The position numbers were made by a program, and so were the translations under genes. 64,000 nucleotides of DNA from JBDWFY01 sp965275915 (lineage in GTDB: Bacteria; Pseudomonadota; Alphaproteobacteria; Rhizobiales; Stappiaceae). Under the pieces are notes generated by a model. It was not told the origin of the DNA. It worked only from the letters and a program-made list of their open reading frames with translations, and did no database searches. Shown here piece by piece: positions 51,474 to 59,648 of this stretch. Position 1 is the first letter of the stretch. Each line of letters begins with the position of its first letter. Where the stretch lies: positions 620,001-684,000 of the forward strand of contig CBDHYI010000008.1 of the NCBI GenBank assembly GCA_965275915.1, in the 5' to 3' direction.

Positions 51474-52715
51474 TAGTTTTCTGCATCAATCAAATTGATA
51501 TGTTGCGCTTTTCATCGAGGGCTGGTTCCTTGTTTTCCGATTCGTGCGAAGAGGAGGCAGGTTTTGGCCAATATCAAATATGTTGTTGAACTGACGTTGG
51601 ACGAGCGCAAGGCGCTTTTGTCGATGATCAGGAAAGGGACACTGGCTGCCCGTGCGAACTGCAAGGCGCGCATTCTTCTGAAGGCCGACAAGGGGCCTCA
51701 TGGCGAGGGTTGGACGGACCGCAGGATTTGTCAAAGCCTCGAGACCTCTGGCTCGACAGTCGCCCGGGTGCGCGAGACGTTTGTGATGGAAGGGATGGAT
51801 GCGGTGTTCGCCCGCAAACAGCGCGCCCATCCTGCCATCAAGCGCATCTTCGATGGCGAAGCCGAAGCCAGGCTGATTGCCCTTGCGTGCTCGCAGCCGC
51901 CACAGGGCTATGCGCGCTGGACCATTCGGCTTCTGGCCGACAAGGTCGTTGAGTTGAACATTGTCGAGGCAGCCCACTTCAACACTGTTGCGCGCGCGCT
52001 TAAAAAAACGAACTTAAGCCTCACCGAAGTCGGTATTGGGTAATCCCACCCGAGCAGAACGCGGCCTTCGTCGCCGCCATGGAGAACGTGCTGGCGGTTT
52101 ATCAGCGCCCACGTGATCCGAAACGTCCGCTGGTTTGTCTGGATGAAGCGGCCAAACAGTTGGTCAGCGCCACGCGTCTAGCGATCCCCATGACGCCGGG
52201 GCGCGTTGCTCGGCATGACTATGAATACAAGCGTGCAGGTATGGCCAATCTATTCATGGCTTTTGCTCCGCTTGAAGGCATGCGGCACATCAAGGTCACC
52301 GACCATCGTGGCAAAACGGACTACGCTCACTTCCTTGAAGAGCTTGCCGACCGGCATTTTGCAGATGCAGACAAAATCGTGCTGGTCCAGGACAACTTGA
52401 ATACACACAGCCAAGCATCACTTTACGCGACCTTTGAACCGGCCAAGGCAAGGCGCATCGCTGAAAAATTCGAGTGGAACCACACACCCAAACACGGCTC
52501 CTGGCTCAACATGGCCGAAGCCGAATTGTCCGTGTTGTCGCGACAGTGTCTGAAAGAACGCATCGGCAGCAAAGAAGACCTTGCCCGTAACGTCAAAGCG
52601 TGGACGACGCAACGAAACGATAAGCGCTGCATCGCGCAATGGCAGTTCACAAACGAACAAGCACGCATCAAACTCAGCAAACTATACCCATCAATATGAG
52701 TGAGTCAGAGGACTA
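51474..52715 (+). mobile_element. IS630-family insertion sequence
   Basis: The element runs between CTAG tetramers at 51473 and 52713. Its 30-base ends, starting CTAGTTTTCTGCATCAAT on the left and the inverse CTAGTCCTCTGACTCACT on the right, agree at 23 of 30 positions. IS630 elements duplicate TA, here within CTAG. A transposase with an A7 frameshift site fills the interior. Confidence 0.88.
51564..52699 (+). CDS. IS630-family transposase with -1 programmed frameshift
   Basis: The first frame starts at a TTG at 51564 (GAGGAGG upstream) with NIKYVVELTLDERKALLSMI and an N-terminal helix-turn-helix. It ends after TNLSLTEVGIG. At seven A (52002-52008) a -1 slip gives LKKNELKPHRSRYWVIPPEQ, the canonical junction, and continues to 52699. 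The DDE residues lie in VCLDEAAKQL, LVQDNLNTHS and GSWLNMAEAELSVL, and all are present. Neither frame alone has the full enzyme. Confidence 0.9.
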
Positions 52716-52716
52716 G

Positions 52717-53013
52717 AGCGAGTTGTGATTAGATTGATGCATTTGATGGTGGAAAATCGGTTCATTCGGTAAGGCGCGTCCCGTCGCGCGATGCGGCGCA
52801 TCGGGCAAGGGGCACAACGATGTCCGATGGGCCGATTTTCCCCACCCCTGAGAGGAAGGAACTATTGCAAATCAATGGTGAATGGGCCGGGCCATTTTGC
52901 CCCCTGACCGCGTTGGTTTGCGCTTTTGGTGGGGTAGCACCACGGTACGCAAACCGTCTTGTCAGCGACCAAAATGGCCTCGGTCAAATGCATCAATCTA
53001 ATCACAACTCGCT
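52717..53013. mobile_element. Second MITE with 34-bp perfect terminal repeats (including CTAG)
   Basis: CTAGAGCGAGTTGTGATTAG begins the left end at 52713, and the right end (to 53017) is its exact inverse for 34 bases. The body of about 300 bases has internal inverted segments (GAAAATCGG ... CCGATTTTCC) and no gene. It shares its left CTAG with the IS630 element. Its terminal ATTGATG resembles the IS630 ends, hinting at a related transposase. Confidence 0.85.
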
Positions 53014-53058
53014 CTAGGACTTTTCTTGCTATGCCTTTCCGGCGAGATGCCGCTGTAA

Positions 53059-53096
53059 GAGCATAATCCTGTCGTTCAAACGACAGGATTATGCTC
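53059..53096. repeat. 38-bp perfect palindrome (18-2-18) upstream of the acid phosphatase
   Basis: GAGCATAATCCTGTCGTT, CA, then the exact inverse. It has the same size and GAGCA/TGCTC ends as the palindrome at 1566-1603. The remaining bases to 53309 hold no clear gene; an open frame from 53091 is continuous with the phosphatase but lacks a ribosome site. Confidence 0.8.
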
Positions 53097-53309
53097 AAAC
53101 ATATTGAACATATTTTGCAAAAGCCCGTCATAACCCGGCGGGCCTTATTTGTTTTGAGACAAGCATTGCCGATTGTTCATTTGGTTCCAGCGGAATTCTC
53201 CCCATCTCTGACGGTACGATTGAAAAATCAATCGATCGTCAGGACGCGCGGAACCGACGTCTTGGACAGGAGCGTTCCGTACGGCAGCAAAAGGAAGGAA
53301 TTCTGTAAG

Positions 53310-54053
53310 ATGGTCAGACAGACGCTTCAAGTCATGGCTGTTTCATTGCCGCTGGCCTTCGCCGGCGCAGCGCCGCTTTACGCTGACACTCTCGATGTTC
53401 CATCATATCTGCCCTCCGGCAGCGTGAATGGCTTCGAACTGATCGCACCGCCGCCGGAAATCGGATCAGAGGCGTTCGAGCAGGAAATGGCAACGGTTCT
53501 CTGGCTCCAAAAGACACGGACGCCGGAGCAGGTGGCATTTGTGGAGCAGGTTCTGGATGTCGACCGGTTCGCGCCGATTCTTGGCGAAGCGCTTTTTTCG
53601 ATTGACGCAGCCGGGTTGAAGCATGTCATCGATCATGCCATCGATGAAGTCCGCGCAGACTACGACGAGATCAAGAATGCTTTTGATCTGCCCAGGCCGT
53701 TCCAGGTCAACGATGAGGTCGAGCCGGTGGGCGACGCCCGTCCGGTTGCTTCTTATCCCAGCGGCCATTCGATCAGGGCGATTGTTTACGCCCGTTTGTT
53801 GTCCGAAGTCTTTCCGGACAAAAAAGATGCCCTGATGGAGCTCGCGCACCAGATCGGATATGGACGGGTCACAGCCGGCGTGCATTACCCGATTGATATC
53901 ACATCGGGACAGGTGTTGGGTCAGGCCTATGCGGATGTCATTGTCAAACAACCGGCGTTTCTTGATGCTGTTCGGGACGTCAAGCACGAACTGTCAGTTG
54001 ACCAGGCGGCTGACCGGTCCCAAAGGGCGGCCATCCCGTCCGTCTGGATCTGA
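53310..54053 (+). CDS. Secreted class A acid phosphatase (PAP2 superfamily)
   Basis: This 247-residue protein has a signal peptide (MVRQTLQVMAVSLPLAFAGA, ending PLYA) and the class A acid phosphatase elements DLPRPFQVND, SYPSGHSIRAI and GYGRVTAGVHYPIDITSG. The last is usually SRxxxxxHxxxD; here Gly replaces Ser before Arg. It releases phosphate from organic phosphoesters in the periplasm. I start it at 53310, preceded by AAAAGGAAGGAATTC, although a longer frame extends to 53091. It converges with the secretion genes. Confidence 0.88.
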   Translation: MVRQTLQVMAVSLPLAFAGAAPLYADTLDVPSYLPSGSVNGFELIAPPPEIGSEAFEQEMATVLWLQKTRTPEQVAFVEQVLDVDRFAPILGEALFSIDAAGLKHVIDHAIDEVRADYDEIKNAFDLPRPFQVNDEVEPVGDARPVASYPSGHSIRAIVYARLLSEVFPDKKDALMELAHQIGYGRVTAGVHYPIDITSGQVLGQAYADVIVKQPAFLDAVRDVKHELSVDQAADRSQRAAIPSVWI

Positions 54054-54083
54054 CAAGCGGATACAGAATAGGCGCGGGTCGCG

Positions 54084-55424
54084 CTAACGTTCCGCGAACG
54101 CGGTGTCCAGTGACCGGACAATCGGCTTCATCATGTAGCGCATGATGGACTTGGATCCGGTCACGATATTGGCTTGCACCAGCATGCCGGGCAGAACCGG
54201 CCGTCGGTTTTCATCCTGGCCGACAGCCGTGTCGCTCAGTGCGATGACCGCTTTGAAATAGGACTGGCCCTGATCGTCCTTGAAACTGGAGGCGGACAGG
54301 GTGCGGACTGTCCCCGGAACGGTTCCCTGAAGGTTGATGTCGTAGCTGGTTATGACGACATCGGCGGTGTCGCCCACCTTCACATGACCAATATCGTTCG
54401 GTCGCACTCTGACCTCCGCAACCAGTTCCTGTCCGGTCGGCACGATCTCGGCAATCAGGTCGCCCGGCTGAACCACTTCACCGGGACCGGACTGGGCCAT
54501 GTGCTTGACATAGCCGCTGACGGGTGCGCGGACATAGAGCCGTTCGAACCGGTCTTTGAACTTGGTCAGCTGCTGGATCAGTTCCTCCCGCTCCTGTGCG
54601 ATTTTCGATCTCTCGGTTGCGATTTCCCGATAATCTTCAGCTTCAGCACGGGCGAGGCCGGCGACGGCTTCGGCCAGAGTCTCCCGTGCCTGGGCCAATC
54701 GGCCCTCGAGGCTCGCTTTGGCCAGAAGCGATTTTTGATATTCGGATTTTGCCTCCAGATACCGCCGCCGCGACGTGTAACCCTCCTGGAGGAGCCCGGA
54801 CTGGATTTCGTATTTCTCTTTTTCCAGGCCGATCTGCTCGTCCTGAAGCGACAATTCGGTGGTGATGCTGTCTATTTCGGCTCTCTTTTGTGCCACGCGT
54901 GCCGACAGAGCTTCCGTCTCCCTGTTTCTGGCGCGGATACTGGCGGCATAGGCGGCGAGCTGCTGCTTGCTCAATTGAGTGGCATTCTGGCCTTCATACC
55001 GGTTCGGATTTGCCGCGCCGTCCGACTGCGCGACAAGCCTGTTCTCTTCGGCTTCCAGCCATGCAAGGCGGCTTTCCAGGCGCCCCAGCTCGCTGGCGGA
55101 ATTGACTTCATGCAGGCGGGCGAGGGGGGTGCCGATCTCGACGAAGTCGCCCTCTTTCGCCAGGATCTGGGCGATGGTGCCACCTTCCAGATGCTCAATC
55201 GCCCTGACGGACCCGGCCGGAGCAATCTCCCCTGACGTCGCAGCCACTTCGCGAATTTCCCCGACGCTGGCCCAGACCAGCATGGCGATGATCAGCCCTG
55301 ACAGCACATAAAGGATGCGCGAGTGCACACGCGGAGGAGCGCCGTTCTCAAGCTCAAGCGGCAAGCCGAGACGTCGATAGACGGAGGATGTATTCCGCTT
55401 ATCGGTGTTGGGTGACACAGACAA
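54084..55424 (-). CDS. Type I secretion membrane-fusion protein (HlyD family)
   Basis: This 446-residue adaptor has one N-terminal membrane segment (ILYVLSGLIIAMLVWASVGE), a lipoyl half (VRAIEHLEGGTIAQILAKEG), a long coiled-coil region (about 110-300) and a C-terminal beta domain (RLYVRAPVSGYVKHMAQSGP, TGQELVAEVRVRPNDIGHVK). It would join the two ABC half-transporters to an outer-membrane TolC-like channel, which is not in this window. It is third in a minus-strand unit with a 97-base gap after the second ABC gene. Confidence 0.92.
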   Translation of the reverse strand: MSVSPNTDKRNTSSVYRRLGLPLELENGAPPRVHSRILYVLSGLIIAMLVWASVGEIREVAATSGEIAPAGSVRAIEHLEGGTIAQILAKEGDFVEIGTPLARLHEVNSASELGRLESRLAWLEAEENRLVAQSDGAANPNRYEGQNATQLSKQQLAAYAASIRARNRETEALSARVAQKRAEIDSITTELSLQDEQIGLEKEKYEIQSGLLQEGYTSRRRYLEAKSEYQKSLLAKASLEGRLAQARETLAEAVAGLARAEAEDYREIATERSKIAQEREELIQQLTKFKDRFERLYVRAPVSGYVKHMAQSGPGEVVQPGDLIAEIVPTGQELVAEVRVRPNDIGHVKVGDTADVVITSYDINLQGTVPGTVRTLSASSFKDDQGQSYFKAVIALSDTAVGQDENRRPVLPGMLVQANIVTGSKSIMRYMMKPIVRSLDTAFAER

Positions 55425-55521
55425 CTCCTAACGCAGGCATTTGGAAAGGGACGATAGCCGGTAAGGATAAATTTGACGTAAACCGGCAAAATATCGGGTA
55501 GGCGGGGGCTTTCGACCGCAG

Positions 55522-57723
55522 TCAGGCCGCACTCATGATTTTCGGGACAATCTCTTCCGGCGGACCCTGAAGGGCGATCTGGCCGCCGCTCATGTAGATC
55601 ACCCGGTCCGCCAGGCGCATATGACTGGGCCTCTGTGTTACCAGAATGATCGTCGACTTGCCTTTCAGCGACTTGATTTTGGTCATCAGATACTGATCCC
55701 CGGCAAAGTCCAGATTACTTCCCGGATTGTCCAGCATGTAGATTGCATCTTTTTTGATGAACGCCCGGGCAAGAATGATCCGTTGTTTGACTGTGTCCGG
55801 CAGGCGTTTCAGCAGTGTTCCGGTCAGCCGGGTCTCAAGTCCGTCCGGCAACATGTCCATGTTTTTGAGAAGGCCGGCCTCATTTGCTGCCTGCTTCAGA
55901 TCTTCATCCGTCGCCTGCGGATCCGCCAACCTTAAGTTCTGGGCGATCGTTCCATAGAAAAAGTCGGGCGTTTCCGGAGCATATCCAACGGCGTGGCGCC
56001 ATTCACCGGAGTTGAGTTGCCGGACATCCAGTCCGTCTGCCAGAACGGCGCCGCCCTGCGGCCGGTAAAGGCCCAGCAAAACCTGAATAATGGCCGATTT
56101 GCCCGATCCGCTGGGGCCGGTGATTGCGATGACTTCACCTTTTTTGATTGACAGATCCACACCGCGCAGTGCCGGTTCCTGACGGCCGGGATACCGCAGC
56201 ACAATTGATTTCAACGTCAGATTGCCGTCGAATTTCCGGTAGACGCTCGGCAGTTCGCCGGGTTCGCGCTCGACCGGCATACGCATGAGCGCATTGATCT
56301 GCTGCATGGTCTGCTGGACCTGGCCGACACGTGTCAGGCTCAAAAAGGCCTGGTTCATCGGGTTCAGGACGCGCCAGGCAAGCGCCATGACGGCGATGAG
56401 CGCGCCGTGCGTCATATCGCCTTCCAGCACCTGGATCGTGCCAAGGCCGAGAACGGCCACGCCGCAGATGGTCATGATCATCTGGGATATCGCCTGCAGC
56501 GTTTGCCCCAATTGCCGGGTTTTCATATTCTTGACGACAAAGTCGGCACACAGGTTTCTGTAGCGTTCGATCCAGATGCCTTCGGCCGACAGGTCGCGAA
56601 TGGTCCTTTGCTGCGACAGGGTTTCGATCGTCAGGTTTTGCAATTTGGACTTCGCTTCACCGGATGTGCTGATGGCGCGCTTTGTGAGGGGGATGGCGAT
56701 CGCGGCGATCCCGCAATACGCCAGCAGAAGAACGCCGGGCAAAACCGCGATCGGTCCCCCCACAACGTAAAGAGCAGCAATGAAAATGATCGAAAAGGGG
56801 AGGTCGATCAGAGCGTTGGCCAGTGATCCCGTAAAGACGTCCCGAACACTTTCGAATTGTCTCAGCCGCGTGATCTGGGCGCCGATCGGCGCGGATCCGG
56901 TCAGGGAAAGAGGAAGATGCAGCAGCTGCGAAAAGGTTTCATTGCCGACAATATTGTCAAGGCGGGCCCCGAAGTAGGCCTGCATGCGCCCTTTGATCCC
57001 CTTGAGCGCAATTTCAATCGCCAAAATGATGCAGATGCCGATTGTCAGAGTCATCAGGACATCCGGCGCTTTTGCGCCGATCGCCTTGTCGTAGACGGTC
57101 ATGACATAGATGGGCAGGGCCAGGGCCATCAGATTCAGAAACAGACCCACACAGAAGATCATCAAGAGGACAGGCGCGAATTTCCGGAACAGAATCGAGA
57201 ACCAGCCGTGCTTGCGGATCGTGTCTCGCTCGTTTTGGATATCCAGCGGTGCAATCAGGAATGCGGTTCCCCGATTCTGTTCCGTCAGACTGAGAAACAC
57301 CGGTTCCTGTGTACTGCCGCGAAAGGCACGGACCGTCCCGTCACCCTCCCTTGACAGACAGACATATATGTCCGGGCCCAGCTCAAAAAGGGCCGGAAAA
57401 TGATCGTCTGACAATTGACTGAGACGGTCGGGAGCCGCCGAACTGTCAAAATTAAGCCGGGTAAGAATTGCCCGAAGATCGTGAAGCGAGACGATCTGAT
57501 CAAAGTGAGGCAGGGCCTCAAAGAGATGCCGTTCGACGCCGTGCCACTCCAGCGCCTGAAGGAGCGGCATCAGGCAGTTTTCCGCAGCCGATCCCGACTT
57601 CCCGACGCCGGCTAAAGTCTCTTCGGCCTGAAGACCCAATTGTTCCGCCAGGTCCGAAAGTTGCTGGTGGACCGGATTTTGCGGACTCTGCATGCTGTTT
57701 CTATCGGCGGATGCGTCGGTCAT
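55522..57723 (-). CDS. Type I secretion ABC half-transporter with degenerate ATPase (subunit B)
   Basis: This 733-residue protein has an N-terminal C39-peptidase-like but probably inactive domain (about 16-150), six membrane segments (about 175-460) and an ATPase domain. Walker A is intact (GPSGSGKSA), but the Q-loop reads YAPETPDFF, the signature is LPDTV instead of LSGGQ, the Walker B glutamate is Asn (IYMLDNPGS) and the H-loop His is Gln (LVTQRPS). It probably cannot hydrolyse ATP alone and pairs with the adjacent half-transporter. Its start overlaps that gene's stop as ATGA. The likely cargo is the divergent giant repeat protein. Confidence 0.9.
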   Translation of the reverse strand: MTDASADRNSMQSPQNPVHQQLSDLAEQLGLQAEETLAGVGKSGSAAENCLMPLLQALEWHGVERHLFEALPHFDQIVSLHDLRAILTRLNFDSSAAPDRLSQLSDDHFPALFELGPDIYVCLSREGDGTVRAFRGSTQEPVFLSLTEQNRGTAFLIAPLDIQNERDTIRKHGWFSILFRKFAPVLLMIFCVGLFLNLMALALPIYVMTVYDKAIGAKAPDVLMTLTIGICIILAIEIALKGIKGRMQAYFGARLDNIVGNETFSQLLHLPLSLTGSAPIGAQITRLRQFESVRDVFTGSLANALIDLPFSIIFIAALYVVGGPIAVLPGVLLLAYCGIAAIAIPLTKRAISTSGEAKSKLQNLTIETLSQQRTIRDLSAEGIWIERYRNLCADFVVKNMKTRQLGQTLQAISQMIMTICGVAVLGLGTIQVLEGDMTHGALIAVMALAWRVLNPMNQAFLSLTRVGQVQQTMQQINALMRMPVEREPGELPSVYRKFDGNLTLKSIVLRYPGRQEPALRGVDLSIKKGEVIAITGPSGSGKSAIIQVLLGLYRPQGGAVLADGLDVRQLNSGEWRHAVGYAPETPDFFYGTIAQNLRLADPQATDEDLKQAANEAGLLKNMDMLPDGLETRLTGTLLKRLPDTVKQRIILARAFIKKDAIYMLDNPGSNLDFAGDQYLMTKIKSLKGKSTIILVTQRPSHMRLADRVIYMSGGQIALQGPPEEIVPKIMSAA

Positions 57724-59462
57724 CTGTTCACCGCCTTTTTGCCCGCCCCGGGCTCATCCGTTTCTGAAACCGGTTTGAGAACACCCCCGTCCATCTCAAA
57801 ACGCCGGTCGGCAATTGCCAGCATCGATGGGCGATGACTGACAATAATGATCGTCAATTGTCCGCGTAACTGCTGCAATGCTCTGATCAAAGCCGCTTCG
57901 CCCAACTGATCCAGAACGGAATTGGCTTCGTCGAGTATGAGAATGCGCGGCCTGGATGCCAGGGCACGGGCAATCGCAATACGCTGCATCGTCGACGCCG
58001 GCAGGTTTTCAATGATGCCGGCACCCAGGAGCGTGTCATATCCCTGCGGCAGCACATGAATCTCCTGTTCAAGGCCGATCAGCGCGGCGGCGCGGCGCCC
58101 ATGCGGCGCATCCGAGCTGCACCCGAACATTGTGAGATTGTCGAGAATTGTCCCCCTGAACAAAGGTGCACTGGCGCCCACATAGGAAATCTGATCGCGG
58201 AGTGCCTCATGGGTGGGTCCGTACAGATTGATACCGTCAAGATAAACGGAACCGTTCTGGGGTATCTGATCACCGCTCAGGATGCGCATCAGGGTGGACC
58301 GTCCGCTTCCGTCGGCGCCTCTGAGACCAATCATCTCGCCGGCGCTGAATTCAAAGGAAACGTCTTTCAACGTGCTGTTTTCTTCTCGTTCATACCGGTG
58401 ATTGAGGTTCGAGGCCGTCATTGCCCCGCTCACCTGGGACACGGTGATTGGCGTTGGATTGGCAAGCGGCAGTTCGAAGAGTTTTAACGCCTCGGAACTG
58501 TCGTGACGGATGCGCTGCAATTCCGTCCACGTGCTTATGCCGCGCAGCATGGGTTGGATGATTTGTCCGGACAACAGCGTGCAGGCGGCAACCGCGCCGA
58601 TGCTTAAATTTCCGCTGATAGCCATGAAGGCGCCGACAATAACCACGCAGACCGTGGAAAAGGTCGAGTACATGCCGGCGGCGCTTTGCGAGGCATTGGA
58701 GAGCTCAATCGATCGATAGCTGTGTTCTCCGACCTGGCGCTGAAGGCGTTCAAAGCGACGCATGATCAGCGGTTCCATCGCCATGCTTTTGACAGTGTGA
58801 ATGCCTGACAGAACTTCGATCACAAAATCGTATTTTCTGTTGTCGTGGTCGGACCGGACTTCCACCGTTTGCTGCAGAGCCCGGTTTTTTCGAAGCGTTA
58901 TGATCGCGAAGATACCGAGCAATCCCAGCGGTACGAGCGCGATCGGGCCGCCGATGAGATACATGACCGCCAGAAAAATAACCGTTGCCGGCAGATCGAC
59001 GGCCAGAACACGCGAGGGGCCGCCAAAGAAATCGCTTATGGATTGCAGGGCGTTCAACCGGTTCATCTGAACGGAAACCGGTTCATGATCGATCAGGTAG
59101 GGAGGCGATTTTACAAGCCGCTGAAACGCTTCGACCTGTGCCTGATAGCCGAAAGAAGCGGCCGACCAGCCGATAATGAGGCTGCGTGTGATCTTGATGG
59201 CCCCGTCGAGGACCAGAACGGCGCTCAGGCCCAGGATCAGAAGCAGCAATGTGTGCGTCGACTGATTGGGCAGGATGCGGTCGTAGATCTGCAACACTGT
59301 CAAGGGCATCGCCAGACCGAGGATATTGGTAAGAATTGAGGCGAGAATCACCGGGCGGGAAAGGCCAGGTGAAGTGATCAAGGCGGCTCGATCAGACCGA
59401 TCAATCTCGAATTTTGGCAGGAAACGCCCTGAAACCGCTCTTTTGATCACAATAATCGTCAT
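57720..59462 (-). CDS. Type I secretion ABC half-transporter with degenerate ATPase (subunit A)
   Basis: This 580-residue half-transporter lacks a peptidase-like domain. I start it at the ATG at 59462 (MTIIVIKRAVSGRFLPKFEI), since longer frames run into the divergent adhesin gene. Six membrane segments are followed by an ATPase domain whose Walker A lysine is Arg (GADGSGRST, codon CGG), whose Q-loop reads YVGASAPLF and whose signature is LPAST. Walker B (ILILDEANS) and the H-loop (IVSHRPS) are intact. The defects complement those of the 733-residue partner, suggesting an obligate heterodimer. Confidence 0.88.
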   Translation of the reverse strand: MTIIVIKRAVSGRFLPKFEIDRSDRAALITSPGLSRPVILASILTNILGLAMPLTVLQIYDRILPNQSTHTLLLLILGLSAVLVLDGAIKITRSLIIGWSAASFGYQAQVEAFQRLVKSPPYLIDHEPVSVQMNRLNALQSISDFFGGPSRVLAVDLPATVIFLAVMYLIGGPIALVPLGLLGIFAIITLRKNRALQQTVEVRSDHDNRKYDFVIEVLSGIHTVKSMAMEPLIMRRFERLQRQVGEHSYRSIELSNASQSAAGMYSTFSTVCVVIVGAFMAISGNLSIGAVAACTLLSGQIIQPMLRGISTWTELQRIRHDSSEALKLFELPLANPTPITVSQVSGAMTASNLNHRYEREENSTLKDVSFEFSAGEMIGLRGADGSGRSTLMRILSGDQIPQNGSVYLDGINLYGPTHEALRDQISYVGASAPLFRGTILDNLTMFGCSSDAPHGRRAAALIGLEQEIHVLPQGYDTLLGAGIIENLPASTMQRIAIARALASRPRILILDEANSVLDQLGEAALIRALQQLRGQLTIIIVSHRPSMLAIADRRFEMDGGVLKPVSETDEPGAGKKAVNR

Positions 59463-59648
59463 TTGCAGCTGGAAATTATTTAATAAATTTCGCTCAAAAT
59501 CATTTCGGAATCGTTTACCAATTGGGCAGAAAAGCTCCATTTTTGAGGCGTTTAGTGCCGCATTTCCTCTGACATTAGCGTTTTCTAAATCGGCACCGGG
59601 CACGTTGAGCGGCGAGTTAATGCGCAAAGAACCGAGCCAGGTGCCCAG

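Noticed and set aside
52820..53131. Small frames inside the second MITE
   Set aside because: They cover inverted-repeat DNA and end within the terminal repeats; there is no sign of coding selection.
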